The notes beneath the pieces were generated by a model, which saw nothing but the letters and a program-made list of their open reading frames with translations, searched no databases and was not told the DNA's origin. A stretch of DNA of 23,870 nt, from NCBI GenBank assembly GCA_012841735.1, contig DUUE01000059.1, positions 1 to 23,870 of the forward strand, in the 5' to 3' direction. The DNA comes from Bacillota bacterium. GTDB lineage: Bacteria > Bacillota > Dethiobacteria > Dethiobacterales > Dethiobacteraceae. Shown here one piece after another: positions 1 to 8,217 of this stretch (within the stretch, counting starts at the first letter, position 1; each line of letters begins with the position of its first letter). The position numbers and the translations under genes are program-made.

Positions 1-1106
1 CAAAACATCAGTTTCTGGCGGCGCATGCCAATGTTGAGGACGATACCAATGGCCATCATATTCATCAGCAGGGAACTGCCGCCGTAAGACATGAAAGGCA
101 GGGGCAGGCCCGTTACCGGCATCATGCCGATGGTCATGCCCACATTGACAAGCACATGAAAAGTCATCATGGTGGCTACACCGATACAGACAAGCATGCC
201 AAAGGAGTCTTTGGCCTGGGAAGCCAGGCGGATAATGCGGAGAATCAGAAACATGAAGAGCAAAAGCAGGATGACGGCACCGATAAAGCCCGCGCCCTCG
301 GCAAAGGCGGAAAAGATAAAGTCTGTGTGCTGTTCCAGCAAAAAACCGAGATAATTCTGCGTTCCCTGGGCAAAAAGGCCTTTGCCGTGAATGCCGCCGG
401 AGCCGACGGCTATGAGTGACTGGATAATCTGATAACCGTCATTCAACGGGTCTTTGTAAGGATCCAGAAAAATAATAAGGCGCATGCGCTGGTATTCTTT
501 CAGGTTAAACCACAAGAGCGGCAGCCCCACGGCTGCTCCCATAACGATATATGTCAGCAGGTGTTTAAAATTGGCGCCGGCCATAAAAAGCATGCCGAAA
601 AGGATCACCAGAAACACCAGCGAAGTGCCCAGGTCAGGTTGCTTAAAAATCAGGATAATGGGAACAGCCACATGCAAAAACGCCGGGAAGGAACTGTAAA
701 AACTTTCAAAGTTGCCCTCCTGCGCCGCCAAGTGCCGCGCCAGGGAAATAATAATACCTAGCTTGGCAAATTCGGAAGGCTGCAGTTCAAACACTTTCAG
801 GTCAATCCAGCGCTGTGCGCCGCCGCTGTCTCTGCCGACGAAAAGAACAAGCAGCAAAAGGCCAATGTTAGCCAGGTAAATATAGGGAGCGAAACGATAA
901 AAGTAAGTATAATCGATGCTCAGAATAAAGAGCATGACAAAAAAACCGACAGCAAAACGGATAGCCTGGCGTTTGACAAAATAGAGGGGGTCCGCTGTGG
1001 CATTTATCGTTGTGCTGGCGATAATAATCAGGCTGATGCCGACAATGGCAAGCACAGTCAGCAAAAGCAGCCAGTCAAAATTGCGCCAGAGTCTGCGTTC
1101 AAACAC
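1..1106 (-). CDS. rodA: RodA, SEDS-family peptidoglycan glycosyltransferase (3' end cut by window edge)
   Basis: RodA is the membrane glycosyltransferase that polymerises lipid II in the elongation machinery, working with PBP2 (mrdA upstream here) and MreBCD. The reading frame starts at a GTG preceded by a good AGGAG site seven bases away and stays open for 368 codons to the edge, about the usual full length, so possibly only the stop is missing. The translation is hydrophobic with about ten membrane segments. It shows the SEDS hallmark region with a GSGG..GKG stretch, then TQ and LLEQHTDFIF; Asp262 in TDFIF matches the catalytic Asp of SEDS enzymes. Near the C-terminus is PLPFMSYGGSS, also typical. 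The family is certain. RodA rather than FtsW or SpoVE is inferred from the mre/min neighbourhood. The gene is separated from minE by a hairpin and has its own promoter candidate. Confidence 0.95.
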   Translation of the reverse strand, partial: MFERRLWRNFDWLLLLTVLAIVGISLIIIASTTINATADPLYFVKRQAIRFAVGFFVMLFILSIDYTYFYRFAPYIYLANIGLLLLVLFVGRDSGGAQRWIDLKVFELQPSEFAKLGIIISLARHLAAQEGNFESFYSSFPAFLHVAVPIILIFKQPDLGTSLVFLVILFGMLFMAGANFKHLLTYIVMGAAVGLPLLWFNLKEYQRMRLIIFLDPYKDPLNDGYQIIQSLIAVGSGGIHGKGLFAQGTQNYLGFLLEQHTDFIFSAFAEGAGFIGAVILLLLFMFLILRIIRLASQAKDSFGMLVCIGVATMMTFHVLVNVGMTIGMMPVTGLPLPFMSYGGSSLLMNMMAIGIVLNIGMRRQKLMF

Positions 1107-1140
1107 GTTTTCACTCCTGACTTCACCGGGTAACAGGCAG

Positions 1141-1174
1141 AAAAAAATAGTGCACGGGGGCCTCCCGGCACTAT
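1141..1174 (-). terminator. Rho-independent terminator between minE and rodA
   Basis: On the minus strand a 7-bp arm ATAGTGC / GCACTAT is extended by CGGG/CCCG around a 5-base loop, with one bulged A, and is followed directly by seven T. It would end transcripts from minCDE. The promoter candidate for rodA sits just upstream and partly enters the hairpin. Confidence 0.8.
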
Positions 1175-1175
1175 T

Positions 1176-1204
1176 ATTATACGGCAGGCTCAGCTGAAGG
1201 TAAA
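1176..1204 (-). promoter_or_regulatory. Sigma-A-type promoter candidate for rodA
   Basis: Minus strand TTTACC (1199-1204), a 17-base spacer and a perfect TATAAT (1176-1181). The expected start of transcription falls at about 1169, inside the first arm of the terminator hairpin. Transcripts begun here would lack part of the stem and could pass, while read-through from minE would form the whole hairpin. Assignment is from consensus only. Confidence 0.55.
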
Positions 1205-1221
1205 GCGGGAACAAAAGGGAA

Positions 1222-1488
1222 CTAGAAAGTGCGCCGGATGGCTTTGATGGCTAAATTTGCCTCCAGGACAGCTGTACCATCGCTGCGGTGCATCTGTATC
1301 ACCGTATTGCCTTCATCAATTTCCATATACTTTGAGATGACACGGATCATTTCCTCTTTAATTATATCCAGGAATTCGGGTGAAACACTTGCCCGGTCGT
1401 GGACTAGCACCAGGCGCAAGCGCTCTTTCGCCACATCCTTACTATCCTGTCTGCCTGTAAGGGCTCTGAGCAATGCTTTAAGGTTCAT
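1222..1488 (-). CDS. minE: MinE, cell division topological specificity factor
   Basis: MinE stimulates the MinD ATPase and drives MinCD off the membrane, confining division inhibition to the cell poles. The protein has 88 residues, the normal size. It begins with a membrane-binding/anti-MinCD stretch, followed by the ERLRLVLVHDRA segment typical of the MinD-contact helix/strand, and then the dimerisation domain with a conserved EVI/EEMIRVISKY-like strand. It starts at ATG with AAGGAG six bases upstream and follows minD by 13 bases, so the two are surely co-transcribed. A MinE in a Gram-positive-type genome separates this organism from Bacillus, which uses DivIVA/MinJ. Certain by sequence and context. 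Confidence 0.96.
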   Translation of the reverse strand: MNLKALLRALTGRQDSKDVAKERLRLVLVHDRASVSPEFLDIIKEEMIRVISKYMEIDEGNTVIQMHRSDGTAVLEANLAIKAIRRTF

Positions 1489-1501
1489 GGTCCACTCCTT
1501 T

Positions 1502-2302
1502 CTAACCGCCGAAGCCGATGAGTTTTTTCAACCGTCCCAGGAAAGAGCGGTTTTCGTAGAGATTAAGAAAAGGAACTTCCTCTCCCATAATTCTGCGGAC
1601 AATATTGCGATAAGCCTGTCCGGAAGGGGAACCGTTTTCCTGTGCCGCCACAGGCTCTCCCCTGTTGGTCGAAATAATGATTTTTTCGTCATCCGGCACA
1701 ATACCAATCAGATCAATTGCCAAAATTTCCAGGATATCATCAATATCCAACATATCCCCGCGTTTAACCATATCAGGCCGCAGGCGGTTAATCAGCAGGC
1801 GGGAGTTACGCAGCCCTGACGCCTCCAGCAGGCCGATAATACGGTCGGCATCACGGACGGCGGAAACTTCAGGGGTGGTAACAATAATAGCCCTGTCTGC
1901 ACCGGCAATGGCATTGCGAAAGCCCTGTTCAATCCCGGCAGGGCAGTCCACAAAGATATAATCGAACTCCTGCTTCAACTCTTCACTGAGTTTGCGCATC
2001 TGTTCGGGGGTGACGGCATTTTTATCCCGTGTCTGGGCTGCGGGGAGCAGGTACAGGTTTTCATAGCGTTTGTCACGGATCAGTGCCTGCCTGGGGCGGC
2101 AGCGCCCTTCAACCACATCAACCAGATCATACACAATCCTGTTTTCCAGTCCCATCACCACATCCAGGTTGCGTAAGCCGATATCGGCGTCAATCAAAAC
2201 AACTTTTTTGTTTAACAGAGCCATCCCGACCCCGAGGTTTGCTGTAGTGGTAGTTTTTCCTACTCCGCCTTTACCGGATGTTATAACAATGACCTCTCCC
2301 AT
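1502..2302 (-). CDS. minD: MinD, septum-site-determining ATPase
   Basis: MinD is a membrane-associated ParA/MinD-family ATPase that recruits MinC and is cycled by MinE. The 266-residue protein opens with the deviant Walker A motif SGKGGVGKTT (residues 9-18), has the DADIGLRNLD switch region and the FVDCPAGIE Walker B segment. It ends in an amphipathic helix (FLGRLKKLIGFGG) that matches the C-terminal membrane-targeting sequence of the family. It starts at ATG with AAGGGA nine bases upstream, 29 bases after minC. Length and order (C-D-E) are standard. Confidence 0.97.
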   Translation of the reverse strand: MGEVIVITSGKGGVGKTTTTANLGVGMALLNKKVVLIDADIGLRNLDVVMGLENRIVYDLVDVVEGRCRPRQALIRDKRYENLYLLPAAQTRDKNAVTPEQMRKLSEELKQEFDYIFVDCPAGIEQGFRNAIAGADRAIIVTTPEVSAVRDADRIIGLLEASGLRNSRLLINRLRPDMVKRGDMLDIDDILEILAIDLIGIVPDDEKIIISTNRGEPVAAQENGSPSGQAYRNIVRRIMGEEVPFLNLYENRSFLGRLKKLIGFGG

Positions 2303-2331
2303 GCACTTCAGTCCCTTCTTTTCAGTCTTTT

Positions 2332-2997
2332 TTACGCGTTTTGCCTGGAGGTAATCGCAGCAATCATGATCCGGGCATCGTTGATATAAGCATATTCGGG
2401 GGTGTCGGGCAATGACGGGTTATCCGGCGCACGGGAAATTACATCGGCAATGCGCAGCTGTGTCGGTGCCAGTCGCAGGGCTACAACAGAAGCATTTCTG
2501 TCACCGCCGACGCCGGCATGGGCAATCCCGCGCAGTGTCCCGAAAACAAAGATATCACCGTCTGCCACAATTTCAGCGCCCGGATTGACGTCACCCAAAA
2601 CAACCACCGTACCGGGGAAACGGATATACTGCCCGGAACGCAGTGTCCGCTTGATCACCAGGCAGCGCCCTTCTTGAAACCCTTCAAGTTTCAGCTCTTC
2701 CATTTCACCCTGGCGCCTGGCGGATGTAACGGCAGGGGGATGCTCTCCCGCACTTTGTATTTCTGTAATCTGGAGGCGGCTGTGCTTTGTAATGACTTCA
2801 ATGAGGGCATCCTTTTCTTCCTCTGTCAATTCACGCCTGCCTATGTCGACTTTAACCGCAGCTTCACCAAAAAAAGCCGAGCGCGCTTGCAGGCGTTCTG
2901 CCAGGTCAGCCAGGACATCTTCAAAGGCGGCATCCTCCAGACAGTAGATAGTCAAACCTTCTCTTGTTCCCTTAAACTCAACAGCATATTTTTGCAT
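2332..2997 (-). CDS. minC: MinC, septum-site-determining FtsZ inhibitor
   Basis: MinC binds MinD and blocks FtsZ polymerisation away from midcell. The start chosen is the ATG at 2997 (MQKYAVEFKG), because GGAGG lies five bases upstream. An in-frame upstream ATG at 3066 would add 23 residues unlike the family and lacks such a site. The protein has 221 residues: a variable N-terminal FtsZ-contact domain (about 1-100), a linker rich in charged residues, and a C-terminal beta-helix domain (about 115-221). The latter carries the typical GDVNPGAEIVADGDIFVFG run of the MinC C-terminal domain and an RAPDNPSLPDTPEYAYI tail. First gene of minCDE. Confidence 0.95.
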   Translation of the reverse strand: MQKYAVEFKGTREGLTIYCLEDAAFEDVLADLAERLQARSAFFGEAAVKVDIGRRELTEEEKDALIEVITKHSRLQITEIQSAGEHPPAVTSARRQGEMEELKLEGFQEGRCLVIKRTLRSGQYIRFPGTVVVLGDVNPGAEIVADGDIFVFGTLRGIAHAGVGGDRNASVVALRLAPTQLRIADVISRAPDNPSLPDTPEYAYINDARIMIAAITSRQNA

Positions 2998-3031
2998 AAC
3001 GTCCTCCGTCAGCAAACCATTGTCTCCATTA

Positions 3032-3060
3032 TTTTTCGTCAGAGAGCGCCATATTCCTGC
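3032..3060 (-). promoter_or_regulatory. Sigma-H-like promoter candidate for minCDE
   Basis: Between the mrdA terminator and minC the minus strand reads GCAGGAATA (3052-3060), 11 bases, then GACGAAAAA (3032-3040). The first element fits the sigma-H -35 consensus RnAGGAWWW exactly; the second fits RNNGAATWW except for one base. The position, right after a terminator and about 35 bases before the minC start, is where a min promoter is needed. No sigma-A match as good was seen. Weak, consensus-based. Confidence 0.35.
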
Positions 3061-3091
3061 CAGCACGTAAAATAAACGACATTGATTCTAT

Positions 3092-3123
3092 AAAAAGGAA
3101 AACGCTCCGGAGAGCGTTTCCTT
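3092..3123 (-). terminator. Rho-independent terminator after mrdA
   Basis: The minus strand forms an 8-bp stem AAACGCTC / GAGCGTTT with loop TCCG, extended by AGG/CCT with one unpaired T, followed by five T. It starts within the mrdA stop codon and would end the mreBCD-mrdA transcript. Confidence 0.82.
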
Positions 3124-4912
3124 ACTCATTATTGCTGCTTGTATCTTCAGCATAGTATTCTGCCAATATCTGCCTGGCCACCGGAACGGCCCCCTGGTAG
3201 CCCAGCCCTCCATGCTCCACAATGACTGCCAGGGCAATATCCGGGTTGTCTGCCGGGGCAAAGCCGAGAAACAGGCTGTGAGGCTGGATACTGTTGTCCT
3301 GGCTTGCCTGGGCTGAACCGGTTTTGGCAGCCACTTTCACGGGCAGCGTCCGCAGGCTGCTTCCTGTTCCGCCCGGTTCGGTAACGGCTTTCATCCCGTT
3401 ATGAATAGTCTGCCAGGTGACATCACTGACATCCATTCTGTTTAGCACTTCCGGCTTGGCGGAGAAAACAGTATTGCCGCTGGAGGAAGTAATCTCCTGG
3501 ACTAAATACGGCCGGTAGTGCGTGCCCTTGTTGGCCAGTATGGCCCCGTAGTTTGCCAGTTGCAGGGGTGTTACCGCATGACCCTGGCCGATTGCCGCTG
3601 TCAGCACATTACCCTGATACCAGGGCCTGCCTTCTTCCCGGCGCAACAGTGATCCCTTAACCTCCCCGGCCACATCCGTCAGGCCGGTGGGCTGCCCCAG
3701 GCCGAAGCCTTCCGCATATTTCATCATGGTATCAATGCCCATCATTTTGCCCAGCTCAAAAAAGAAATTATTGCAGGAAACCTGCAGTGCCCGCACCACA
3801 TTGGAAGCACCGTGGACGATACCATCATGGCAGCCCCTGGGAGGTTCTCCGCGGAAATAAACCTTGCGGCCGACACAAACAAAACGGCTCGCGGGACCAA
3901 TCAGGCCTTCCTCCAGGCCTGCCGTGCCCACAATCATTTTAAAGGTGGAGCCGATAGGGTAGGCACCGGAAATGGCTTTGTTGACAAGCGGCAAATCGGG
4001 GTCGCCCATCAGCAGCAAATAATCCTGGTTGAAAGTGTTGGGATCGTACGCCGGATAACTGACCATCGCCCGGATTGCTCCTGTTTGCGGGTCAATGGCA
4101 ACAACGGCTCCCTTGCCGGCCTGGCTGTTGCCCCCTTCCTGCAGGCCGGCAATAACATCAGCCAGGGCTTTTTCAGCAATCCGCTGCAGACGTGCGTCCA
4201 AAGTCAGGGTCAGGTCATGCCCGGGTACGGGAGGAACTGTGCCCAGCTCCCTTACCCGCTGCCCGTAATGATTGGTTTCCACTACTTCGGCGCCATCTCT
4301 GCCCCGCAGGTATTCCTCAAAAGCAGCCTCAATCCCTGTCTGTCCCACAATATCGGAAATCCGGTATCCCTTTTCTTTCCCCCATTTCTGATACTGGCCG
4401 GCCTGAATGGTACCGACATAACCAAGGACGTGGGCGGCAAGAGTTTTCTCCGGATAAATACGGACTGGCGTAGTCTCAATAATTACACCCGGCAGTTCTG
4501 TCCGGTGTTCCGCCACTTTGGCCACAATTTCCGCTGAAACGTCATCCGCAATACGGATGGGTGCGAAGCTTTTATAGCGCTGCATGGCAATTTTGCCCCT
4601 GATCTCTTCCGGGGTAATTTCCAGAATGCCGGCAAGCAGCGCAATCACTTCATCTTTATAAGCTTTCTCCAGGTCAAGCAGGGACACGGCAAAACCGGGC
4701 ATGTTTTTGGCCAATATATCTCCGTTGCGGTCCCTGATTTCACCCCTGGCCGCCGTAATGGGCAGTTCCCGCAGGCGATTGTTTTCCGCCTTGGCAGCAT
4801 AATGCTCATACTGGTAAATCTGCAGCCAGGCCAGCCTGGCAGTCAGGAGCATGGTTACAACCACCACTGCCAGGACAAAAAATCGCAGTCTTTTTTGCAG
4901 GGATTTTGTCAT
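3122..4912 (-). CDS. mrdA: Penicillin-binding protein 2, class B transpeptidase of the elongasome
   Basis: PBP2 cross-links peptidoglycan during side-wall growth and activates RodA. The 596-residue protein has an N-terminal membrane anchor (about residues 10-30), a pedestal/dimerisation domain with the conserved RGEIRDRNGDILA box (55-68), and a penicillin-binding transpeptidase domain. Active-site motifs are complete: Ser322-T-F-K325, Ser379-C-N381 and Lys530-T-G532. The start ATG has GGGAAGG just upstream, and eight bases separate it from mreD. It is the last gene of mreBCD-mrdA. PBP2 rather than a division or sporulation PBP3/SpoVD is inferred from the mre context and the absence of a PASTA domain. 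Confidence 0.95.
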   Translation of the reverse strand: MTKSLQKRLRFFVLAVVVVTMLLTARLAWLQIYQYEHYAAKAENNRLRELPITAARGEIRDRNGDILAKNMPGFAVSLLDLEKAYKDEVIALLAGILEITPEEIRGKIAMQRYKSFAPIRIADDVSAEIVAKVAEHRTELPGVIIETTPVRIYPEKTLAAHVLGYVGTIQAGQYQKWGKEKGYRISDIVGQTGIEAAFEEYLRGRDGAEVVETNHYGQRVRELGTVPPVPGHDLTLTLDARLQRIAEKALADVIAGLQEGGNSQAGKGAVVAIDPQTGAIRAMVSYPAYDPNTFNQDYLLLMGDPDLPLVNKAISGAYPIGSTFKMIVGTAGLEEGLIGPASRFVCVGRKVYFRGEPPRGCHDGIVHGASNVVRALQVSCNNFFFELGKMMGIDTMMKYAEGFGLGQPTGLTDVAGEVKGSLLRREEGRPWYQGNVLTAAIGQGHAVTPLQLANYGAILANKGTHYRPYLVQEITSSSGNTVFSAKPEVLNRMDVSDVTWQTIHNGMKAVTEPGGTGSSLRTLPVKVAAKTGSAQASQDNSIQPHSLFLGFAPADNPDIALAVIVEHGGLGYQGAVPVARQILAEYYAEDTSSNNE

Positions 4913-4920
4913 AACCTTCC

Positions 4921-5436
4921 CTACTCCTCAAAATATTTCTCGGCAAACAAGGCATGCCGCCGCTGGGCACGGTAAAGCGGCGGGTAGATAATTCCCGTCA
5001 GCAGGAAGTGGTAAGCAATCCTTACCAACACATACTGTTTCAGGTATGCCGGCAGGGCATACGGCATGGGCAAGGCAAAAAGTTTCATCAGGAGATAGGT
5101 GAGCAGGTCGGCAAAAAAGCTGAAAAAAACAACCAGCGTCATCGGCGCCGCAGTCATATCTTTATAAATATCATCGGCGACCATGCCGGCCAGCGCCCCT
5201 GTCAGCATTTTAACGGCCGCAAAAAAACCGGGGGGAGAACCAAAGAGAATATCCTGCAGCAGCCCGGCACATAAACCGATAATGGCACCGTTGCGCATCC
5301 CGCCCAGAATGCCCAGAGACACAGTGGCAACCAGCAGAAAATCCGGATGCACCCCGGCGGTGCCGGCCAGGGCCAGCACAGAGCCCTGCAGGGCAATGCC
5401 AAAAGCAAACAGTAAGACTGTAATTACGACCGCCAT
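4921..5436 (-). CDS. mreD: MreD, rod shape-determining membrane protein
   Basis: MreD is a small integral membrane protein of the elongation complex. The 171-residue product is almost entirely hydrophobic with five or six predicted membrane segments. It has the typical GxxxGLLQDILFGSPPGFFA segment (around 56-74), the best conserved part of the family. The start ATG follows the mreC stop TAG with no base between, so translation is very likely coupled. Length matches the family (about 160-180). Assignment rests on that motif and on lying between mreC and mrdA. Confidence 0.9.
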   Translation of the reverse strand: MAVVITVLLFAFGIALQGSVLALAGTAGVHPDFLLVATVSLGILGGMRNGAIIGLCAGLLQDILFGSPPGFFAAVKMLTGALAGMVADDIYKDMTAAPMTLVVFFSFFADLLTYLLMKLFALPMPYALPAYLKQYVLVRIAYHFLLTGIIYPPLYRAQRRHALFAEKYFEE

Positions 5437-6363
5437 CTAGAAAACATCCCCTTCCTGCAGTTCTGTTTCCTGCAGCGGTTCTTCCTGCACATCCCCTGTT
5501 TCCGGTTCTGTTGCCGCACCCGGAATAACGACAAAAACTTCTTCCAACCGGTTGAAAGTGGCCGCAGGCTGCAAAGTGGCGTTAATCGTCAGACCCTGCT
5601 CGTCTTCAGCCACTGACAGCACGAAGCCGATCAAAAGTCCTTTGGGGAAAACTCCTCCCAAACCGGATGAAATCACACTGTCACCGGGCAGGACATTGGC
5701 ATCCCGGGGCAGCTGCATCATCCGCAGGTAACCGGGACTCTGCGGATCGCTCTCCACCGTACCCACAGCCCCTGTCTCCCGTGACCGCTGGATAATGGCG
5801 CTTACACTGCGCCGCGGGTCGGTTAAAAGCTGCACCTGGGCCGTGGTCGGTGAAACGGAAAAGACGCTGCCAATGAGGCCGTCCGTGGTAATAACGGCCA
5901 TCCGCTGCCTGACACCGTGCCTTGAACCTTTATTAATGGTAACAAGGGAAAACCAGTTGTTCGGGTCCCGGGCAATAACTTCCGCCGCAATCAGCTCATA
6001 TTCTGAAGTTTCCCGCAGTGCCAGCATCCGGCGCAGCCGTTCATTTTCTTTGCGCAGTTCTGTCAGGCGCGCCTCCAGCGTAATGGCTTCGCCGAGCCTT
6101 GCGCGGAGTTCTGCATTTTCCGCCCTCAGTTCCTGGTAACTTTTTACTGTAGCCAGGATTCCTTCCACTGAACGGGTTAGACGTTGAAAAGCCCCTTGGA
6201 CAGGGGCTATCACTACCTGCACAATTTCTTCCGGCCATGTTGCACCCTGCCGGTTGACCGTATAAGCGGCAAACAGCAGTAAAAGAGCCATGACGGACAA
6301 AATGGCAAGCATTTTTTTGACAAGTTTTTTACGTTGATTTTTGGGAATAAGCACAGGTTTCAC
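5437..6363 (-). CDS. mreC: MreC, rod shape-determining protein
   Basis: MreC is a bitopic scaffold outside the membrane that links MreB/MreD to PBP2. The 308-residue protein has a basic N-terminus, one membrane helix (about 17-38), a coiled coil (about 75-115, rich in ELRARL/RLTELRKENERLRR), and the beta-barrel MreC domain (about 120-275) with RDPNNWFSLVTINKGSRHGV and GLIGSV motifs. The tail (about 280-308) is acidic and low-complexity (EEPLQETELQEGD), a common lineage variation. It starts at GTG (6361-6363) with a modest GGGATAAAG upstream and follows mreB by 20 bases. Confidence 0.94.
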   Translation of the reverse strand: MKPVLIPKNQRKKLVKKMLAILSVMALLLLFAAYTVNRQGATWPEEIVQVVIAPVQGAFQRLTRSVEGILATVKSYQELRAENAELRARLGEAITLEARLTELRKENERLRRMLALRETSEYELIAAEVIARDPNNWFSLVTINKGSRHGVRQRMAVITTDGLIGSVFSVSPTTAQVQLLTDPRRSVSAIIQRSRETGAVGTVESDPQSPGYLRMMQLPRDANVLPGDSVISSGLGGVFPKGLLIGFVLSVAEDEQGLTINATLQPAATFNRLEEVFVVIPGAATEPETGDVQEEPLQETELQEGDVF

Positions 6364-6383
6364 CTTTATCCCGTCCCCGGCTG

Positions 6384-7421
6384 CTACCCAACCCGGCGCG
6401 GGGTAAGGGCAACTCTGCGCAACAATTCGATTTCGCCCAGGGCTTTCCCTGCCCCCACAGCCACACAGTCAAGCGGGTTTTCCGCGATATAGACAGGCAT
6501 ACCGGTTTCCAGGGCAACAAGCTTATCCAGGCCGTCCAGCAGGGCGCCGCCGCCCGTCATGACAATGCCTTTGTCCATAATATCCGCCGCCAGCTCAGGC
6601 GGTGTTTTCTCCAAAGTAATTTTGATGGCTTCCAGAATACTTGCCACCGGGTCGGCCAAAGCCTGTTCAATTTCCTCATCACTGATCTCTTGCGTTTTGG
6701 GCAGGCCGCTCACCAGGTCACGGCCGCGGATCTCCATTGTCTTGGGGTTGTCTTTATTCCGCAGCGCGGTACCGATGGTAATTTTAATTTCTTCGGCCGT
6801 GCGTTCACCGATCATCAGATTGTAATTCTTTTTAATATAGTGAGTGATGGCTTCATCCATCTCATCGCCGCCCACCCTGATGGAACGGCTGGTAACAATA
6901 CCGCCGAGGGAAATGATGGCAACTTCCGTGGTGCCGCCGCCGATATCCACAATCATGCTTCCCGTCGGTTCTTCTACCGGCAAACCTGCACCAATGGCCG
7001 CAGCCATGGGTTCTTCAATTAAAAAGGCTTCTTTGGCCCCCGCCTGCTTGGTAGCATCAATTACTGCGCGTTTTTCCACTTCGGTAACGCCGGAAGGTAC
7101 ACAGACGACAACCTGCGCTTTTAACATGCTTTTCCGCTTGTATGCCTTGGCAATAAAATGGCGCAACATGGTTTGTGTCACGTCAAAGTCGGCGATGACG
7201 CCGTCTTTCATGGGCCTGATAGCCACAATATTTCCCGGTGTCCGGCCAATCATTCTTTTGGCCTCCTCGCCTACTTCGAGGATGGCACCGGTATCCCGGC
7301 GGATAGCAACAACAGAAGGTTCCCGGAGGACAATACCCCTGCCTTTGACAAAAACCAACGTGTTAGCCGTCCCCAGGTCAATACCAATGTTGCGTGTGAA
7401 ATATCTTGTTGAAAAGCGCAT
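6384..7421 (-). CDS. mreB: MreB, actin-like rod shape-determining protein
   Basis: MreB forms membrane-bound actin-like filaments that orient cell-wall synthesis. The start is set at the ATG at 7421 (MRFSTRYFTRN), which has GGGAG eight bases upstream. An in-frame ATG six codons earlier has no ribosome site. The 345-residue product carries the actin-fold signatures: phosphate-1 IGIDLGTANTLVFVKG, phosphate-2 IVDIGGGTTEVAIIS and the adenosine motif VMTGGGALLDGL. Length is usual. It is the first gene of mreBCD-mrdA and has its own promoter in the gap after radC. Mbl or MreBH paralogs are possible by sequence, but position before mreC argues for MreB. Confidence 0.96.
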   Translation of the reverse strand: MRFSTRYFTRNIGIDLGTANTLVFVKGRGIVLREPSVVAIRRDTGAILEVGEEAKRMIGRTPGNIVAIRPMKDGVIADFDVTQTMLRHFIAKAYKRKSMLKAQVVVCVPSGVTEVEKRAVIDATKQAGAKEAFLIEEPMAAAIGAGLPVEEPTGSMIVDIGGGTTEVAIISLGGIVTSRSIRVGGDEMDEAITHYIKKNYNLMIGERTAEEIKITIGTALRNKDNPKTMEIRGRDLVSGLPKTQEISDEEIEQALADPVASILEAIKITLEKTPPELAADIMDKGIVMTGGGALLDGLDKLVALETGMPVYIAENPLDCVAVGAGKALGEIELLRRVALTPRRVG

Positions 7422-7459
7422 GTATGCGTCTCCCTTCATTGTTAAATCCGCTACTTGTT

Positions 7460-7487
7460 ATTATATCAGTTTTCAACACAGACACAA
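7460..7487 (-). promoter_or_regulatory. Sigma-A promoter with extended -10 for mreBCD-mrdA
   Basis: Minus strand TGATATAAT (perfect TATAAT at 7460-7465 with a TG one base before it) lies 39 bases ahead of the mreB start. A weak -35, TTGTGT (7482-7487), sits 16 bases upstream. An extended -10 can compensate for a weak -35. It lies in the 94-base gap between radC and mreB. Confidence 0.65.
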
Positions 7488-7515
7488 TAGAAAAGTTATG
7501 GTTAACCGGAAGCAC

Positions 7516-8217
7516 CTAGCGCGGCAGCGGCAGCAGGCCGCGTTCCCTGAAACTGACAAACTTCCCGTCACCGATTACCAGGTGATCAAGAACTTCAATG
7601 CCCAGCAGCCGCCCCCCTTCACACAGGCGGCGTGTCACTTCCAGGTCTTCCCTGCTGGGTGTGGGATCCCCGCTGGGATGGTTATGTAACAGAATGACGC
7701 TGGCACATGCCTTGCGGATGGCCGGGCGGAACACTTCCCGGGGGTGAACCAGGGAAGTATTTAAGCTGCCAACAGAAACCTCTTCCAAGCCCAGAACTTT
7801 ATTTTTTGTGTCCAAAAGCAGAATACGAAAATGCTCCCGCTGGTAATGGCGCATTTCCTCCATCACCAGCTCCGCCGCCTCCGCCGGAGTGGTAACAATG
7901 GCGACTTCCTGCCGCAGGCGGCTGCTGAGACGGACGGCAAGTTCGGCCGCCGCCAGCAGTGTTACCGCTTTGGCCGGGCCCAGGCCTTTGATGGCCGTCA
8001 AATCATCCAGACTGCTGCGCGGCAGTTCCGACAGCCCGCCGATTTCCACCAGAATCCGTCCCGCCAGTTCCACAGCCGTTTCTTCGGCCGTGCCTGTGCG
8101 CAGCAGGATGGCCAGCAGCTCGGCATCGGACAATGCCGCCGCTCCCCTGTTGATGACACGTTCGCGTGGGCGCTCACTCGGTGGCAGGTCTTTGATGGTC
8201 AGGCGCCGTGTTGACAT
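7516..8217 (-). CDS. radC: RadC/YsxA-like JAB-domain protein (UPF0758)
   Basis: The family was named RadC from a misassigned radiation phenotype; its biochemical role is unsettled, though the fold is that of JAB/MPN metalloproteases. The 233-residue protein has an N-terminal helix-hairpin-helix region (about 60-90, IKGLGPAKAVTLLAA) and a C-terminal JAB domain with the metal motif HNHPSGDPTPS (His178, His180, Asp184). The start ATG has AAAGGAG nine bases upstream and lies inside the 3' end of maf, a 44-base overlap. Maf-radC-mreB is a conserved order in Bacillota. Confidence 0.93.
   Translation of the reverse strand: MSTRRLTIKDLPPSERPRERVINRGAAALSDAELLAILLRTGTAEETAVELAGRILVEIGGLSELPRSSLDDLTAIKGLGPAKAVTLLAAAELAVRLSSRLRQEVAIVTTPAEAAELVMEEMRHYQREHFRILLLDTKNKVLGLEEVSVGSLNTSLVHPREVFRPAIRKACASVILLHNHPSGDPTPSREDLEVTRRLCEGGRLLGIEVLDHLVIGDGKFVSFRERGLLPLPR

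Noticed and set aside
2998..3066. 23-residue N-terminal extension of MinC from the ATG at 3066
   Set aside because: It lacks a ribosome site, is unlike MinC, and would overlap the promoter candidate; the ATG at 2997 has GGAGG at good spacing.
7493..7515. GGTTAACC palindrome after radC as a terminator
   Set aside because: Stem too short, loop absent and no T run; only a short palindrome.
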